Made by a program: the position numbers and the translations under genes. Positions 47,723 through 61,069 of a stretch of DNA of 64,000 nt are shown here, one piece after another. The notes below the pieces were generated by a model. That model saw only the letters and a program-made list of their open reading frames with translations, made no database searches and was not told the DNA's origin. Origin of the DNA: Verpa conica (lineage: Eukaryota > Ascomycota > Pezizomycetes > Pezizales > Morchellaceae); the NCBI GenBank assembly GCA_033030425.1, contig JAUFSD010000021.1, positions 372,001 to 436,000 on the forward strand, written 5' to 3'. The first letter of the stretch is position 1, and each line of letters begins with the position of its first letter.

Positions 47723-49778
47723 ATGACTGTCATGGCTCAACAACAAAACTTTGCTGGGTGGCAGAATTATCCATTGAATTTGCGTTCATATGATCCCCTT
47801 CAACAAAACGGCGAATGTTATTCGGAGAGGCTCAAAGACCCATCCAATAAGCTTTTTTCCAAAAAGGCATCCCTCAGTGTTTTCGAAGCAAAAGCGGATG
47901 GTACTCCAATCCTAGCAAGCCAGGTGGTTGCTTCTTTTTTGAGTAGGCTAGTATTGTTAACCATGACATTTTAGGAAATGGAAGGCCGAGAATTGTCAAT
48001 TGCAACACAGAAAGCGAACTTGATGCATATTTAAAAGAGGTACAAAATCTGATAATCATTCGGTCCATGTTATGTAATCTAATTGCATTTCTTTATATAG
48101 GATGATCAAAAAGTATCGCGGATGTTGTAAGTTTTCGAATTTCCAGGTGAAAGTGCATGGTGTAACGTCTATAGAAGAACATTTTAGACACATCAGCTAA
48201 CCTTGTGGCTATGTAAACAGCTATATCCCTCGAAGGCATTCCTGGGGTCCCCTCGAAATTACAATGGAAATGTTTCAGAAGCTACTTAGCCATTTAGAGA
48301 TATTTCCTGGATTCCTAGACATTGTTTTTGAACTCGGAAGGAGAAAACAGTCGTCGGAGGGCTGCACACCTACCTTTACAGATTCCCGCATTGCATTTGA
48401 CTCTTGGGGTATGTATTCGATTAAAGTTGTAATAGCACCGCTCGCGACGGAGTTTCAACAACTGCCTCCTAGCTGAAGAAGACAAATTTTCATCAAGGAC
48501 GGCACTAGAAACCTACCGTTATATTATACGTTAGCTCTTTTAAATTGATATATACAGTTAACTGAAGCTAATATTGAAAAATTAACTAGAGCTATGTTAT
48601 GGATTATATTATGTCGAACGTCACGGTAGACCACAGCTTGAGGACCCCTGGTCTATGCGACAAACTGGTATCTATCAAAAACACAATTCCCGAAAATGGG
48701 AGAGCACCTGGTGCCTGCTTCACCCATCTTCCGGCTTCAAAAGCAGAATGGAGGAGGTCCATAAATCTACACAGCTAAGGCACCGCGATTCCCTGAGGAG
48801 GGCAGGAAATGTACACCTACTCCTTGTGTCTTCTACGGCTGAAAACTGGGGGCTATATTCTGCATATCTTGAGGAAACCTTTGCCAAAATGGTACTAGAA
48901 TTCAACACATACACTCCCTAACTATATTTGGCTGGAATTGCTGACTTGAGACTGGCTAGAGCGAGAAAGCTGTGCATTCGACTGTTTCTAATAGTGATGA
49001 TCAGCGAACTGAAGACGCTGAAAAACTTGATTTTGAGATCACCTTTCGAGACAGTCAGGTAATCCAAGGGTTTCAAGAAAAGGTCCAGGGTGCAATTTCT
49101 GCTCTACAGTCGAATTATGATATTATATCTTCCTTACAGAAGAAACTCAAGCCATTTTGGGCTATCGACGCAAATTGGGTTCAAGACATGAGAATCGCAG
49201 ACGGCAGTCAAATTTCCGGGGACCCACTAGATCTTTATTTATCCCAATACGAGGTGAGCCTAGGAAATGCCCGCTCATTGCTGGTGCGTGTTCAAGCGGT
49301 ATCCAACTTAGTAAGTTTGTCAACCCAAAACCTCCCGTATTAGAGATTACTAATATAGAGTGGGATTATTCAGATTCATAAGATTCACGAATTCAGAAAC
49401 CTCAGGAAGTTACAAGAGTATAACAAAAACATGGTCAATTTGGGCAGAGGATCAGTAAGTGAGGCTGGCGCTATGCGAGTAATCACAGTTATCACCCTTG
49501 TATACCTTCCAGCGACCTTTGTTGCAGTGAGTACTACCTTGGTATTAAGAAGTCTTCGGTCCTACTGACGCTTTTGTTAGACAGTTTTTGGAATGGGCTG
49601 TATAAACGTGCAGAGAACTGACAGCCGCAAACTCAAAGTCACTGTTACAATAGAGTTTTGGGCGTACTTGATTGTAACAGCGACTTTTATGCTCGTCACA
49701 GGGGCAACTTGGTACTTGTACAACAACAGGGTTAAAAAGAAGGCAAAGAAGATAGAGGACGAACTTACCGCAGTTTAG
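47723..49778 (+). CDS. CorA-like fungal membrane protein with divergent GMN region
   Basis: Eight exons: 47723-47900, 47975-48039, 48101-48126, 48221-48408, 48590-48891, 48960-49310, 49374-49526 and 49581-49778, giving 486 aa. The architecture matches the fungal CorA-like family: a soluble N-terminal domain (PRIVNCNTESELDAYLKE, PLEITMEMFQKLLSHLEIFPGFLDIVFELG, DPWSMRQTGIYQKH), a long helical stalk, and two C-terminal membrane helices, AMRVITVITLVYLPATFVA and FWAYLIVTATFMLVTGATWY. True CorA Mg2+ channels have GMN between the helices; here the loop reads FGMGCIN, so ion transport is doubtful. All phases agree. Intron 4 (48409-48589, 181 nt) is long for this window but restores WELCYGLYYVE. The gene sits alone beside a MITE-bearing island and may be accessory. 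Intact, with no stops. Confidence 0.8.
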
Positions 49779-51115
49779 AGACTAGTCTAATTTATTATTT
49801 CCTTGTGTATATAGGTAGAACACAAAATTGAATTTTAATTTAGGTCAAAGGTCGAGGACGTCCCTAGCTTGACTAGTAAATCAGGCAGGGATAATATAAT
49901 AGGGGAAATGTAAAATTTTATTTCCAAGGGAGTCTCATTCTATAGAAGATAAACCAGATAAGTTCTAAAATACAACACTAGTATATATACCACACCGCAT
50001 ACAAAACATGAGGTTGTATGGATGAAAGCATATGATTATTGGTATCAACGCCAGGCCAGTATTACATTTAGTAGATATTTATCTATCACGAGAAGAGGGG
50101 GAAGGTGGCATAAAAACATCAAGAATAGAGCTAAGATAGTCTTTCACTGGAATTACCATCAAATAGAGGTTGATATGTCCATTGAGTCCATACATATAAA
50201 TACCCCATGAGCATGCAATGGATTAAATCAAAGCCCCACCTCTCTGGGCTGTCACTCAGACTACATGTATATACCCTCCAAGACTCGTGTTTAGGTAAAG
50301 ATCAATCATTTGACAAGATTTTCAGAAACACTACCCCATAAGTATCTTTGGCATGTTAATTATCCACCTCTTCTCTTCTTCTAAAACTTATATTTCATTA
50401 TCTTAAAATCCATAGTGCATGTATCTATTCGCACTGTGAGGAGGATCTGCTTTATATTGGTACCTCGAAAAGGTAGGATAGATATCGATCTGAGAGAGAC
50501 CTTATGGGTGGTTTATATATAGTGACAAGCAGAGATCTATAATGAATTCAGATAGTTGATTGATTTATCAGTCACTAATTTCATCTTCGCTAGTTGGTGA
50601 TGATGGTAATAATGACAATGGTAGTGTTAATGGTAATGATGTATATGTACTTTACTAACCCTCCTGGACTAGCCAATCACTAGGTTGCGTCAAGTAGACT
50701 AAGGTTGCACTAGGCTACATACAATGCATATATATGTTGTTCCTGCCAGTATCCTAAGTACATGTATTATCTAATCATAATTTAATCTGTAAGTCGGAGA
50801 ATATGTAAGGGAAATTACCAATTGCAAGCTGGGATGCCTCTGTTAAAATCATTTCTATGTAATATTATAGAAAAACGCCCGGGCATTCCTGCGATAAACG
50901 CAGTAAATCGATAGAAATTAAAAATTCCATGAAATAAAGCATGGTCTAAAAAAATAGATAGGAAAATACATGTACATGCACTTAGTATACGTATATATAC
51001 ATCAATATATACATTGTGTGCGGCAGGTTGCGCATGCGTCCAACAAGATTTAGCGGTTTTTATGGCGCAACCTATCAGCCCCAGTAAAAAATCCAACCAA
51101 AGGCCCAGTCCATAC

Positions 51116-51133
51116 TAGTCTCGTGCCCAGCCC
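51116..51133 (+). repeat. hAT-like terminal motif (solo copy)
   Basis: The 18-mer TAGTCTCGTGCCCAGCCC is identical to the inverse of 24751-24768. GGCCCGG-type sequence follows about 170 bases on, as in some hAT elements. The partner end and target duplication were not found. Confidence 0.5.
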
Positions 51134-51541
51134 ATATACTTGAGTGGTAGTGAAGTTAAAACAAAGCTTACAATTTGATGCATCCATTTTAGGCACTCGA
51201 TGTATTTATTAAGAAATTAGTCAAATCTAACAAATATCATACTATCTTGTACTCTATGACTTGCTAAATTATTTCTTGTTAAAATCGAAAAAAGGCCCGG
51301 TGGGGTTTTGAGAATAATGGAGGGTCAGGCCGGTGGGTTGAGCTTAGAGGCTGATTCCAAAAAATGCTACAGGCCCTGGAAGGTACGTTTATCCACCACT
51401 AAAATTTTCATAGGAAAGGCTAAATTAATAAATTTATAGAACACAAGGAATTCTCGTTTACGAATAGTCCCCAAGTCTTTGAATCTACTCTGTAACCTTT
51501 GGGATACGTACGTACAGCAGCTAGATGTACTGGCATAAGTA

Positions 51542-51587
51542 CTGCCTTTTCTAGGTAGGTACTAAGGACTTACCTAGAAAAGGGCAG
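51542..51587. repeat. Short perfect-stem hairpin
   Basis: CTGCCTTTTCTAGGTA is followed 13 bases later by its inverse with one inserted base. No T-run marks it as a terminator. It is probably a decayed foldback sequence. Confidence 0.6.
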
Positions 51588-52417
51588 ACAAAACTGTAAG
51601 CTTAGTTTTAACTCTGCTGGTATCTAAATAAGTTACATATGAACTAGGCATTCAATTTCTCAATTTGTTGTTGAGTATGCTTGGGCTGGATCACGAAATC
51701 GCCAAAACTTGTTTGACGCAGCTAGCTGTACATATACCATCTTATAGCCATCAGCCTCAACCTCCTGAAGCATATGAACCGTAATTCCCCTAAAGTACGT
51801 GTGATTTACGTTGCTACGCGAATCTCAGAGCACTTTACTTCCCTAAAAATACTTATTGAACCAATGATGTTGTTATATAAGCAAAGATATCCCTAACAGT
51901 CACGTCAAAGTGAAAGGTGGAAACGAATTCTAACAACGCCATGTGACAAAACGAAAGGTTGGTTAATCTTAAGATGAGATAGATGTAAAGAGATTTATTG
52001 TGCTTTTTATAGGCAAAAGAAAAAAAGGCCCGGGTTTCCAGAAGATGGATGGGACGACTGCTTGACCCGGGGGTAAGGTACACGGGGTGGTGGGCGCTCA
52101 CACTTTATCGTGTTGTGCAACGCTCGCTTCCGCCAGCAAGGAGATTTACGTGGCTCAGGGGCTTGGCGTGATGTAGGACGGCCATACACAGAAATATTGC
52201 CCAAACAGCTGGGTTGGAAGCCTGAACTAAAGACTCAAGGGACGCGCTCAACTACCATCGCGTCCTCTTCCGCACTTCACACACCACACCCTTTATACCC
52301 CTCCTGAACTACCTCCGTTAATCTTACCCACCTCTTCATCTCACCCCTCACCTCTAGCTTTAGTGTTAAAACCCCCATCGTATTATATCAGCCTCATCCT
52401 CCATTTGTCCTGTCATC

Positions 52418-53860
52418 ATGGTTCGCCCAGTCCCTATCCAGGAAGACCCCCCCAGCGATGACGACCTATACAGCGCCCCATCACGTACGTCACGCGTACC
52501 CAGAACAGCTGCCATTGCATCTTCATCCATCTCCTCACCCTCATCAGATAAAGAAAATGCTTCTGCCGCCAGCGCTAAGACATCTAAAGCCAAAGGAAAA
52601 GAAGCAGATAGGAATGGCGGTGGATTGGCCGAGCTCAGTCCAACACAAGCACTACACAACAAGATCCTGGAGGAGGAAGGCGACAAGGATGCGTACGACC
52701 CAGACCAAGACCCGGAAGAACGAAGACAGGTAAAAAAACAATACCGCGAGCTCCAGCGGAAACTTAATGGTGATTACCATCTCCCTTCTCCCCCTCCCCC
52801 CGCTTATCCTGTCTTATCGCCTTGCGGATGGCCCTGTTTCAGTGCGATTGATTGGTTGAGGCTAACAAGGCTGAGCTATTTCCAGACTCTAAAACCGAAT
52901 ATCTTCAACCAAACTCTACCGGTTTGTACGATACCTTTGCTGCTGCTGAAACACTCTTCACAAAAGTCAAGCAAACTTCAGATGCAACCATCGATTCCCG
53001 GCTTCTTGTCCAAGCCACCGACCTCGCTCTCAAAAAGGCCACAAACCTTACCTATGGCACTGCTGGTATCGGAATAGACGTGGATGAATTCGTAGGGAAA
53101 TGTATATCCTTCATGCGAAACAACTCTGAAGCTCGCCGTAACCAACAAAACGCTGAGGAAGAGGATGGCCCGGTTGATGATGCTATGGATTGGGCATACC
53201 TTGGGAGGGAAGCTGCGTTTAAGGGAAACAAGCGACCAGCGACAATAGACTTTCTTCTAGGGCCTCTCTCCGTCACCAAGAAGGTTAGGGTTATCAAAGC
53301 TCGCCGGCAAGGGTTAAGGCGGGATAATGCGAACTTGGTTCGTCCGGTCGAGGTCATACAAGATCCAAACGCTAAAACTGAGAACAGTGCTAGTGCTATG
53401 AGTACTCTCGTAAAGAAGATTTATGACGACCTCACAACAAGATTCCGGAGAAACCCAGTATACAACGAAGAGGGTCTTAACTTGTTTAAATTTGCCATCA
53501 ACCCCGATTCTTTCGGTCAAACGATTGAGAACATATTTTACATTTCCTTCCTTGTCAAGGATGGCTTTATTGCGATTACACATAATGACGCTGGGCTCCC
53601 AGTTATATGTATTTTTTTCCCCCTGGCGAGCCCCCAAGAGTTAGGTTTAAAGTACTAACCCAGTGATATTCACAGACTGCACTGATCCTCCCTCTCAAGA
53701 TGATCATAGAAAGCTTAATGTAACTCGGAACCAGGTTATTTTCCCGATGACAATGTGGGAGTGGCAAGAGATGAAAAGGGTATTTGATATCACCGAGAGT
53801 ATGATACCGACGAGAGCACAGGAGCAGAAGTTGACGAGTGCTACTGGATGGTATTCGTAG
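52418..53860 (+). CDS. NSE4: SMC5-SMC6 complex kleisin subunit Nse4
   Basis: Three exons: 52418-52769, 52886-53608 and 53676-53860, giving 419 aa. Nse4 is the kleisin that bridges the Smc5 and Smc6 heads with Nse1 and Nse3 and is needed for recombination repair. A Ser/Asp/Glu-rich N-terminus leads to QYRELQRKLNDSKTEYLQPN across intron 1, the N-terminal Smc6-neck-binding helix (LVQATDLALKKATNL), FVGKCISFMRNN, DWAYLGREAAFKGNKRPATIDFLLGPLSV (given by position about 215-243), and the C-terminal winged-helix block NLFKFAINPDSFGQTIENIFYISFLVKDG. The acceptor of intron 1 is set by a CTAAC branch site 14 bases before TTCCAG; nearer AGs would break the frame. Length is typical. Confidence 0.93.
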
Positions 53861-54555
53861 GAGGCCGGTTGGAGGAGGCAGGTATGGTAATAATCTTTCT
53901 GTCGATTCGCACCCTAGAGAATAGCTGAGCCTACTCAGGGTGGGGATAGCAAGTGACATATTCGTAATCTTGGGTTGGTGTGGTTGGCTATCTGTTTCTG
54001 TTCTTGTTTTTCTGTTTGGAGGCGTTTTTTTGAGCTTTGTTGGGCTGCTACCCTGCTGGCCGGAAAAAAAAGGATGGTGTTTGTAGAGTATCAATTACTT
54101 TCTTTTAGATACTTTTCTTTCTTTGTTTCTTTCTTGTACTCCTTTTTTCTTCAGCAGGAGCGAGAATGTTTTTTGTTTTTTGTATTTGTAGATAACCACT
54201 TCATTTCTTTTGTGTTTTTAATCCTGGGTATCTTTGGTTCTTGTTATCTTGTTTAATGGGATGTGTTTCTGAAGTATGATCATTTTATTTCAGTGTCAGG
54301 ATAGCATGAACTGAGACACGAACTTTTTAATGTCTTGTTAACTCGAATATAAGACTTTCTTATGAGTCCTATAGGTAAATTTCTTTAGGGCGAGATATTG
54401 GAATAAGTAAGAGAAGGCAAAGCGAACACCCCAGAGATAATTCAACCAATACTTATATTCAAAACTACACCATGAGTCTACATCCTAGAATCACATGTTC
54501 CTTAGAAACCAACCGCAGTTCGAAATCAAGTTTCGCCACAGCCTGAGAGGCCTAC

Positions 54556-54559
54556 AAAA
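54556..54559 (-). terminator. Pol III terminator of tRNA-Tyr
   Basis: AAAA on this strand, read as TTTT on the transcript strand, lies six bases beyond the tRNA 3' end. Four thymines are a minimal Pol III stop. Confidence 0.65.
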
Positions 54560-54565
54560 GCGAAG

Positions 54566-54648
54566 TCCCTTCGACCAGAGTCGAACTGGTGACCAACCGG
54601 TAAGCAATCAATTACAGCCGGGTGTGATACCAACTACACCACAAAGGG
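54566..54648 (-). tRNA. tRNA-Tyr (anticodon GTA) with a 10-nt intron
   Basis: Read on the minus strand it folds as a full cloverleaf: 7-bp acceptor stem CCCTTTG/CGAAGGG with one G-U pair, a 3-bp D stem with GTTGG loop, and a T arm ACCAG-TTCGACT-CTGGT. The anticodon loop is CTGTAA-[TTGATTGCTT]-A, with the intron after position 37. The mature length is 73 nt plus CCA. C1-G72 with A73 is the eukaryotic Tyr identity set, which agrees with anticodon GTA. Internal A and B boxes for Pol III are present. Pair 27-43 is C-T, one weak point in the anticodon stem. Confidence 0.9.
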
Positions 54649-55462
54649 ATAAGATGGAGTGGAGCTATTTAATAGGCTACATATTCTAGTGACATAGGGA
54701 TTACTTGTTTGATTTAGGCTCAAAATCACTTGCTTTGGTCGAAAATTAGCTATTCTGTGACCTAGTACGGTGTTAGGCTATACCTAAAAAGGTAAGAACC
54801 CTGTGGTTTTTTATGTGGAGGTCATTGGAGCCTTGTTGGCTTATGATGTAATGTTGGGTTCTACATGTACCTTATACTTTTATAGAGCTGAGTTTTCTAA
54901 TCATGAGCATTATGTATGTGACAATAAGATAATACCTTATATTACGGGTTTATCAGAATAATAGTGTGAACCCCTGTGTTTAAGCGCCTAATTAGTAGTA
55001 GTTATTTATTAGAGCTACCCCCGTTGCACATACCGAGTGAGGTGCAGTAACGGGTATAGAGAGATATCCCAATAGTTGTCGCATCAGATGACTTAGATAC
55101 CAGGTAAGCATTAATGTCAAATTCAAGGTAACGTAAGTTCCTATTCTATGTAGATGAATTCCTCATATCTTTCCTTCACACGTTCACTACTTTTATATCG
55201 TTATAGCAGAAATACCAGCATCATCAACCCTAAGTAACTCGTCCTTCTTCAACCATTCCTTATTGCTGCCCTTGTGTCATTACCGCCAAAACGTTTTGTC
55301 GACTGTTGTTTTCTATTATCTCTTCTTATTCTCATATCACTCACTTTCATCTCTTTTATTATTACTACAGAACTAATATCGATACGTTTAACTCTATTTA
55401 CTGGCTCTGGTTCCCCCCAAGAACACTGAAACCCGCCGGTATTCAATTCCCAGTAGGAATAG

Positions 55463-57255
55463 ATGCCTTTACCCAACAGGCACAGCTTTAATTCACCATT
55501 CCCTGGCCCTGTTGTCGCTCCTGAATTCCCACCTCCTCTTTATCGTCAACCCCCATCCCCTGGTACAATTAATCGAGCACTCTCTACCCCACCATTCAGC
55601 TGGAATGGAATCTCCCTACGGGTATTCCGTTGCCCATCAAGCCTCTCTGATTTTGCCAAGTTCGAAGAACATGGTGATTTTCTAGGCCCAGAGCACAAAT
55701 ATTGGTACAAGATCCTCAAATCTACACTAGAAAGAGACTTGCAAGATCTCAAGAGATGCCATGACACAGAAACTAAGATGGAACCATCTCTACGATTTTT
55801 AGTTGAGAGACAGGAGAATGCTGAGTTTCATGAGGAGTTTATGACAAAGCTAGAGTGGGGCCAAGAGTCTAGCCCACTTTTGCTCAGACCTACAAATTAT
55901 TTAGACACGGAATATATCCAGATAAAGGGGAACGAACCGACAGAAAATCACAAGGTCCTTCCAGATAAAGAATTCCATGAGTCTATAATGAATTTCAAGA
56001 AAAGAGGCCTAAAAACAGAGTTTCCAAGTATCAGAACATTCTTCAGGGGTTATCCAGGTCCGAGTGTGTCATGGGCGGTTCAAGACTTCTATAGGAGGCA
56101 GGAGGCAGCTCGAGGTGCGGCAAAAATTGGACTAGAGTTCCAGCAGATGTGGGAGTGGAGTGAAAGGCATTGGGACTTTTTTGAAGCTACTAGTAAGCTA
56201 AGAGAATGGGTAAGGAAAGAAATAGATAAAGAGCAACGATGCCCTACAGCTCTTATCCAAAAATACGATTCAGAGGCCCTGAATTGGAGTACTGCTATCG
56301 AGTCTCATAAACGGAGACATCAATGGGCGGTGCTTAAACGAATAATGAAAGTGTACGAATATCGAGACGAAAAGTTCCCAGAAATGAACGCTCCTGCTGG
56401 TAGAAGTTTCGACCGATATTTCGGCAAGTATGGAAGAAAGGATGGATGGTACCCTATTGATAAGGAGCTGGATTGCGATAGTAGAAGTTTGCTAATGCAG
56501 CAGATGGACGGTGCAGAGAGTTTATTAGAAGCTGGAGGATCATTGGCCCAAGCTTGTGCTGGGGTCGTCGATGGATGCGTAGAAGGCACTCTACGGACTA
56601 GAATCCCAATAGTACCACTACCTCCCCCTCAAACAGTTGAGGAGGCAGACACAACGCTGGTTAGAATGAGGGTTGATGCAGATAAATTTCTCACGAAGTT
56701 AAGGTCGAATATACGAAATACTGAAGTAACTACAGTCGTGGAGTCCACTACCACAGCTATTGAAGAGCTCCCTGATCCTACGGATGATACAAACGGAGAT
56801 GCGAAAGTTGATACAATAAGCTTCCTAGCAGCCCTAGCGAAGAAATTGATTGGCCCTGTATGTACTCCAAGATTTTTAATTAAGTTGGTGCATTGAGGTT
56901 GGACTAATTCTACGATTGGCAGATCTCTGGAAACCCAGAGTCTGATCCCCCGATACAAGGATGGCTTACCAGCTGGAGGAATCCTCGGGCAAGTTTTTAT
57001 TCTAATTACCCATTCAATATATCTGTGAATAAGCTGTTAACTCGAGGAGAGCTTCCGGTAGGGTCAATGGCCTGGTGGATTAAAGGCTTGATCTCAACGG
57101 TTGCTAAGGTTATCCCTAAAACGAGTGACAACTGGGTTCTGGGTATATTCGGTAAACGGAAGGTGCCCCAAAAATCTTTTATTAAGGCCACTCGGCCCCA
57201 AATAACCACTGCTTTTGTACCAGGGGAAGGGCCCGAGGCACGATGTACCATATAA
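55463..57255 (+). CDS. Unrecognised 575-aa fungal protein
   Basis: Two exons, 55463-56857 and 56923-57255; the intron has GTATGT donor, CTAAT branch and GGCAG acceptor and stays in phase 0. I do not recognise a family. The first 45 residues are Pro-rich. Residues about 60-300 are charged and helical with many aromatic residues (FEEHGDFLGPEHKYWYKILKS near the start, WEWSERHWDFFEATSKLREW in the middle). A second part holds YFGKYGRKDGWYPIDKELD, then a stretch with small residues (LLEAGGSLAQACAGVVDG), a Thr/Val-rich segment, and a Trp-rich C-terminus (GSMAWWIKGLISTVAKVIP). No signal peptide or clear membrane helix is visible. The frame is long and coding-like. It is transcribed toward RNA15. Possibly lineage-specific. 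Confidence 0.75.
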
Positions 57256-57549
57256 TTTTGTTTTTGTGAGTGTACTCTTCCATTCCGAAGTAGAATTACA
57301 AGTCCCACCCCTCAATCCTGGGGTTCTCTCTCTCTTAAACCTTTATCCATCCAACTTGAGCATTCGTATGCGAAGTGAGAATAGAAAGAAAAGTCATCAA
57401 CCATTTCAATAAGTTAAAACCAGGTGCATGCCCATGGTACAATATAAAAATACAACCTCATCAATAACTCAAGTCTTTACCCACCATTCCAAAAGCGCCA
57501 TTGTAAGCACAATATTACCCCCCTTCCCCACAAAAAACTTCAAAACTAT

Positions 57550-58577
57550 TTAAAACCCTCCACCAGCCAAGATTTGATGCTTCAACATCATAATCTGACT
57601 CTGCTGATCCGCCGGCAACGCCCCAATCTGCTCCGGTGTCAAGCTCAAAACTTGCTGTATTAAAGCTGCCTTCTGTGGATCAGCGTGGACCACATTTGGA
57701 GGCTGCTGCTGTTGTGGTGGCGGCGGTGGCGGTGCATATCCTTGCGGTGGGGTTGGGACTGGATGGTAACCACCATACTGTTGTGGAGGAGCCACCGGTA
57801 CCACAGGCGGTTGTGGTGGAGGGGGCGGCGGTGCAGCAGCAACTACAGAAGCCGGCGCGGGAGCGGCCGCATTCTCAATGACTTGTGTGAGCACCGAGGT
57901 ATCAACCAAGTTCATAAGCAGTAATGCCTGAAAGATCGCATAACTGAGTTGCGGTGCCTGACGCAACAGCTCAGTAGCCTTCAAGGGTTCAGTGGTAACT
58001 AAACTCTTCATCTGACCCAATATCTCCAATAGCTGAGGCGGACTCAACGCACTCAGTGTCCTACTAATCGCATCCGGCGCGTTCAAACCAGCAGGGATAT
58101 CAACACCCGAAGGCAAAACCGGTAGAGCTTGGCCTCCAGGAGGAGCCAGCGGTGGTACTCCACCCCCTCCACTACCACCTCCCCCAGCTGTCATTGGCGG
58201 AGGAGCCATATCGTCCATTCCGTCTGGTGCATTACCTTCGTGGCTGAAATCAACACGTAATTTTCGACCCATAATCTCGTGGTTGTCGAGGTTGCGGACG
58301 GCAGAGGCAGCGGTTTCTTGGTCGCTGTATTCGGCGAAACCGAAGCCTTTTGGACGACCGGTTTCGCGGTCGTATACGAGACGGAAGGAAAGGACGCGAC
58401 CAGCGGAGGAGAATATTTCAGTTATCTGTTCTTCGGTTAGGCCTAGACGGGGAGGGGAGTTGTTAGTTTGTTCTTTTCTCTTCTTTCTTTATTAGGAAGG
58501 GAGAAAGGATACGTACCATAGGGGATGTTGCCAACGAAGACAATCTTCCCGGTTGGGGCACGGTCAGGAGGTGGCAT
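57550..58577 (-). CDS. RNA15: Cleavage stimulation factor subunit 2 (Rna15/CstF64)
   Basis: Two exons, 58577-58517 and 58442-57550, giving 317 aa. The protein binds U/GU-rich elements in pre-mRNA and works with Rna14/CstF77 in 3'-end cleavage and polyadenylation. The RRM spans about residues 10-88, with RNP2 IVFVGNIPY and RNP1 KGFGFAEY both present. The hinge that binds Rna14 lies at about 125-200 (ALSPPQLLEILGQMKSL, LLRQAPQLSYAIFQALLLMNLVD). A Pro/Gln-rich linker follows, and the C-terminal three-helix domain reads KAALIQQVLSLTPEQIGALP. The intron falls inside the RRM after Pro-Tyr and restores YGLTEEQI. Its 3' end faces the 575-aa gene about 300 bases away. Confidence 0.94.
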
Positions 58578-59165
58578 TGTAGATAGGTGGGTGGATTGGC
58601 AGATGTATCGACTAAAGGCTTGCTGTGGTTGTGGTTGTGGTGGCCGTGGTTGTGGTTGTATAGTACTAGAAGGGGGACTTGTGTGGTGGACTCGGGTGGT
58701 TGATGTTAAATGGGAGGATCTTCACCTAAAGACGACACAGAAGAGGTGCTGGTGACTAAGCTGAACACCGCATTTTGAGCCGCAACTCGCTTATTTGTCT
58801 TGGGTGGCGCGCTTAGATGGTGTCAATGATTGTGGTGACGTCAAGTATCTCATATCCATTTACCTACTTGATTACACAAACACATGTACTTTCATCTATA
58901 TACACGATACATATACCCAACTATGATTATATATGCTTACTTATATATATGCCCATGTTAATGAGCGGCAATTACCTTATTTGGAAAGAAAAGTAGCACC
59001 GGGTGGCATTTCATAGCCCACATACGAAACGAAAACGTACAAGCTGGTTATCTTACTATTCTATTCAAGATAAGATTTTTGCCAGAAACGTAGCCCACTT
59101 TAGCACTTTTCAGTGGGAATTCTTATGCACTAGAGAGCTTTTATCCACTTATAACATCCCACCCC
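58578..59165. other. Spacer between RNA15 promoter and ferrochelatase 3' end
   Basis: Contains G/T-rich GTGGTTGTG repeats at about 58620-58660 and AT-rich TATATATA stretches near 58900-58950. No gene seen. Confidence 0.45.
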
Positions 59166-60547
<1,382 letters not shown>

Positions 60548-61069
60548 TTTGTGATCCAATTGAGCGAATTGAGGATGTTTGTCCAATTGATGTTGAAGTC
60601 GAAGTCGGAGTCGAGTTGAGTTGAGTTGAGGCAACCTAGCTCCATATCTTATCGATCCTGGCTTAGGGTTGCAGGGCTGTGGCGATCAACGTGTCGTTAG
60701 GCCTGCATTACTAAACGTCCAGTCTGAGTCAACTCCAACTAATCATCGCAGCGAGTAGATTTTTCCGATAATCAACCCAGTCCTGGTTAAGTAATGGTAT
60801 TCAAGAAGCTCACAGTGAATCAATGAGAGAGAGAGAGAAAATAGATCATCGAAGATCACTCGGCACGGGATGATAGACCGTAATTAATGCAAGACCCAAC
60901 TCTAATCGAAACCCAGAGATACCATAATATCACCCAACGAGAAAATATATCCCTTTTCCTACAGCAGCCCTTTAAACCCCAAGCCATAAAACTCCCATAT
61001 GCCACATGTGGTATCCATAGCTCCTTACATTACATTTTACCCATATATACCCCTAAATCTATCACTCAC
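60548..61069. other. HEM15 promoter region and POL31 3' flank
   Basis: GAGTT/GTCGA repeats lie at about 60598-60632 immediately upstream of the ferrochelatase ATG, and a (GA)n run at about 60827-60838. No coding region. Confidence 0.45.

Larger units (their letters stand above)
49779..52417. other. Intergenic spacer with hAT-like terminal sequence and a short hairpin
   Basis: No gene was recognised. TAGTCTCGTGCCCAGCCC at 51116-51133 equals one arm of the hAT remnant at 24.7 kb and may be one end of another element; no second end was found. A hairpin lies at 51542-51587. The last 150 bases before 52418 form the probable promoter of NSE4. Confidence 0.45.
53861..55462. other. Intergenic spacer holding a tRNA gene
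   Basis: T-rich NSE4 3' flank at about 53.95-54.26 kb, then tRNA-Tyr at 54566-54648. No other feature was recognised. Confidence 0.5.

Noticed and set aside
47901..47974. Donor GTGGTT after CAG at about 47928 for the CorA-like gene
   Set aside because: It puts the next exon out of frame with an early TAA. GTACTC at 47901 keeps the family-like frame.
52852..52885. NSE4 exon 2 starting near 52852
   Set aside because: The frame there opens only after a TGA with no acceptor AG in the right phase. The CTAAC-TTCCAG acceptor at 52885 fits frame and family.
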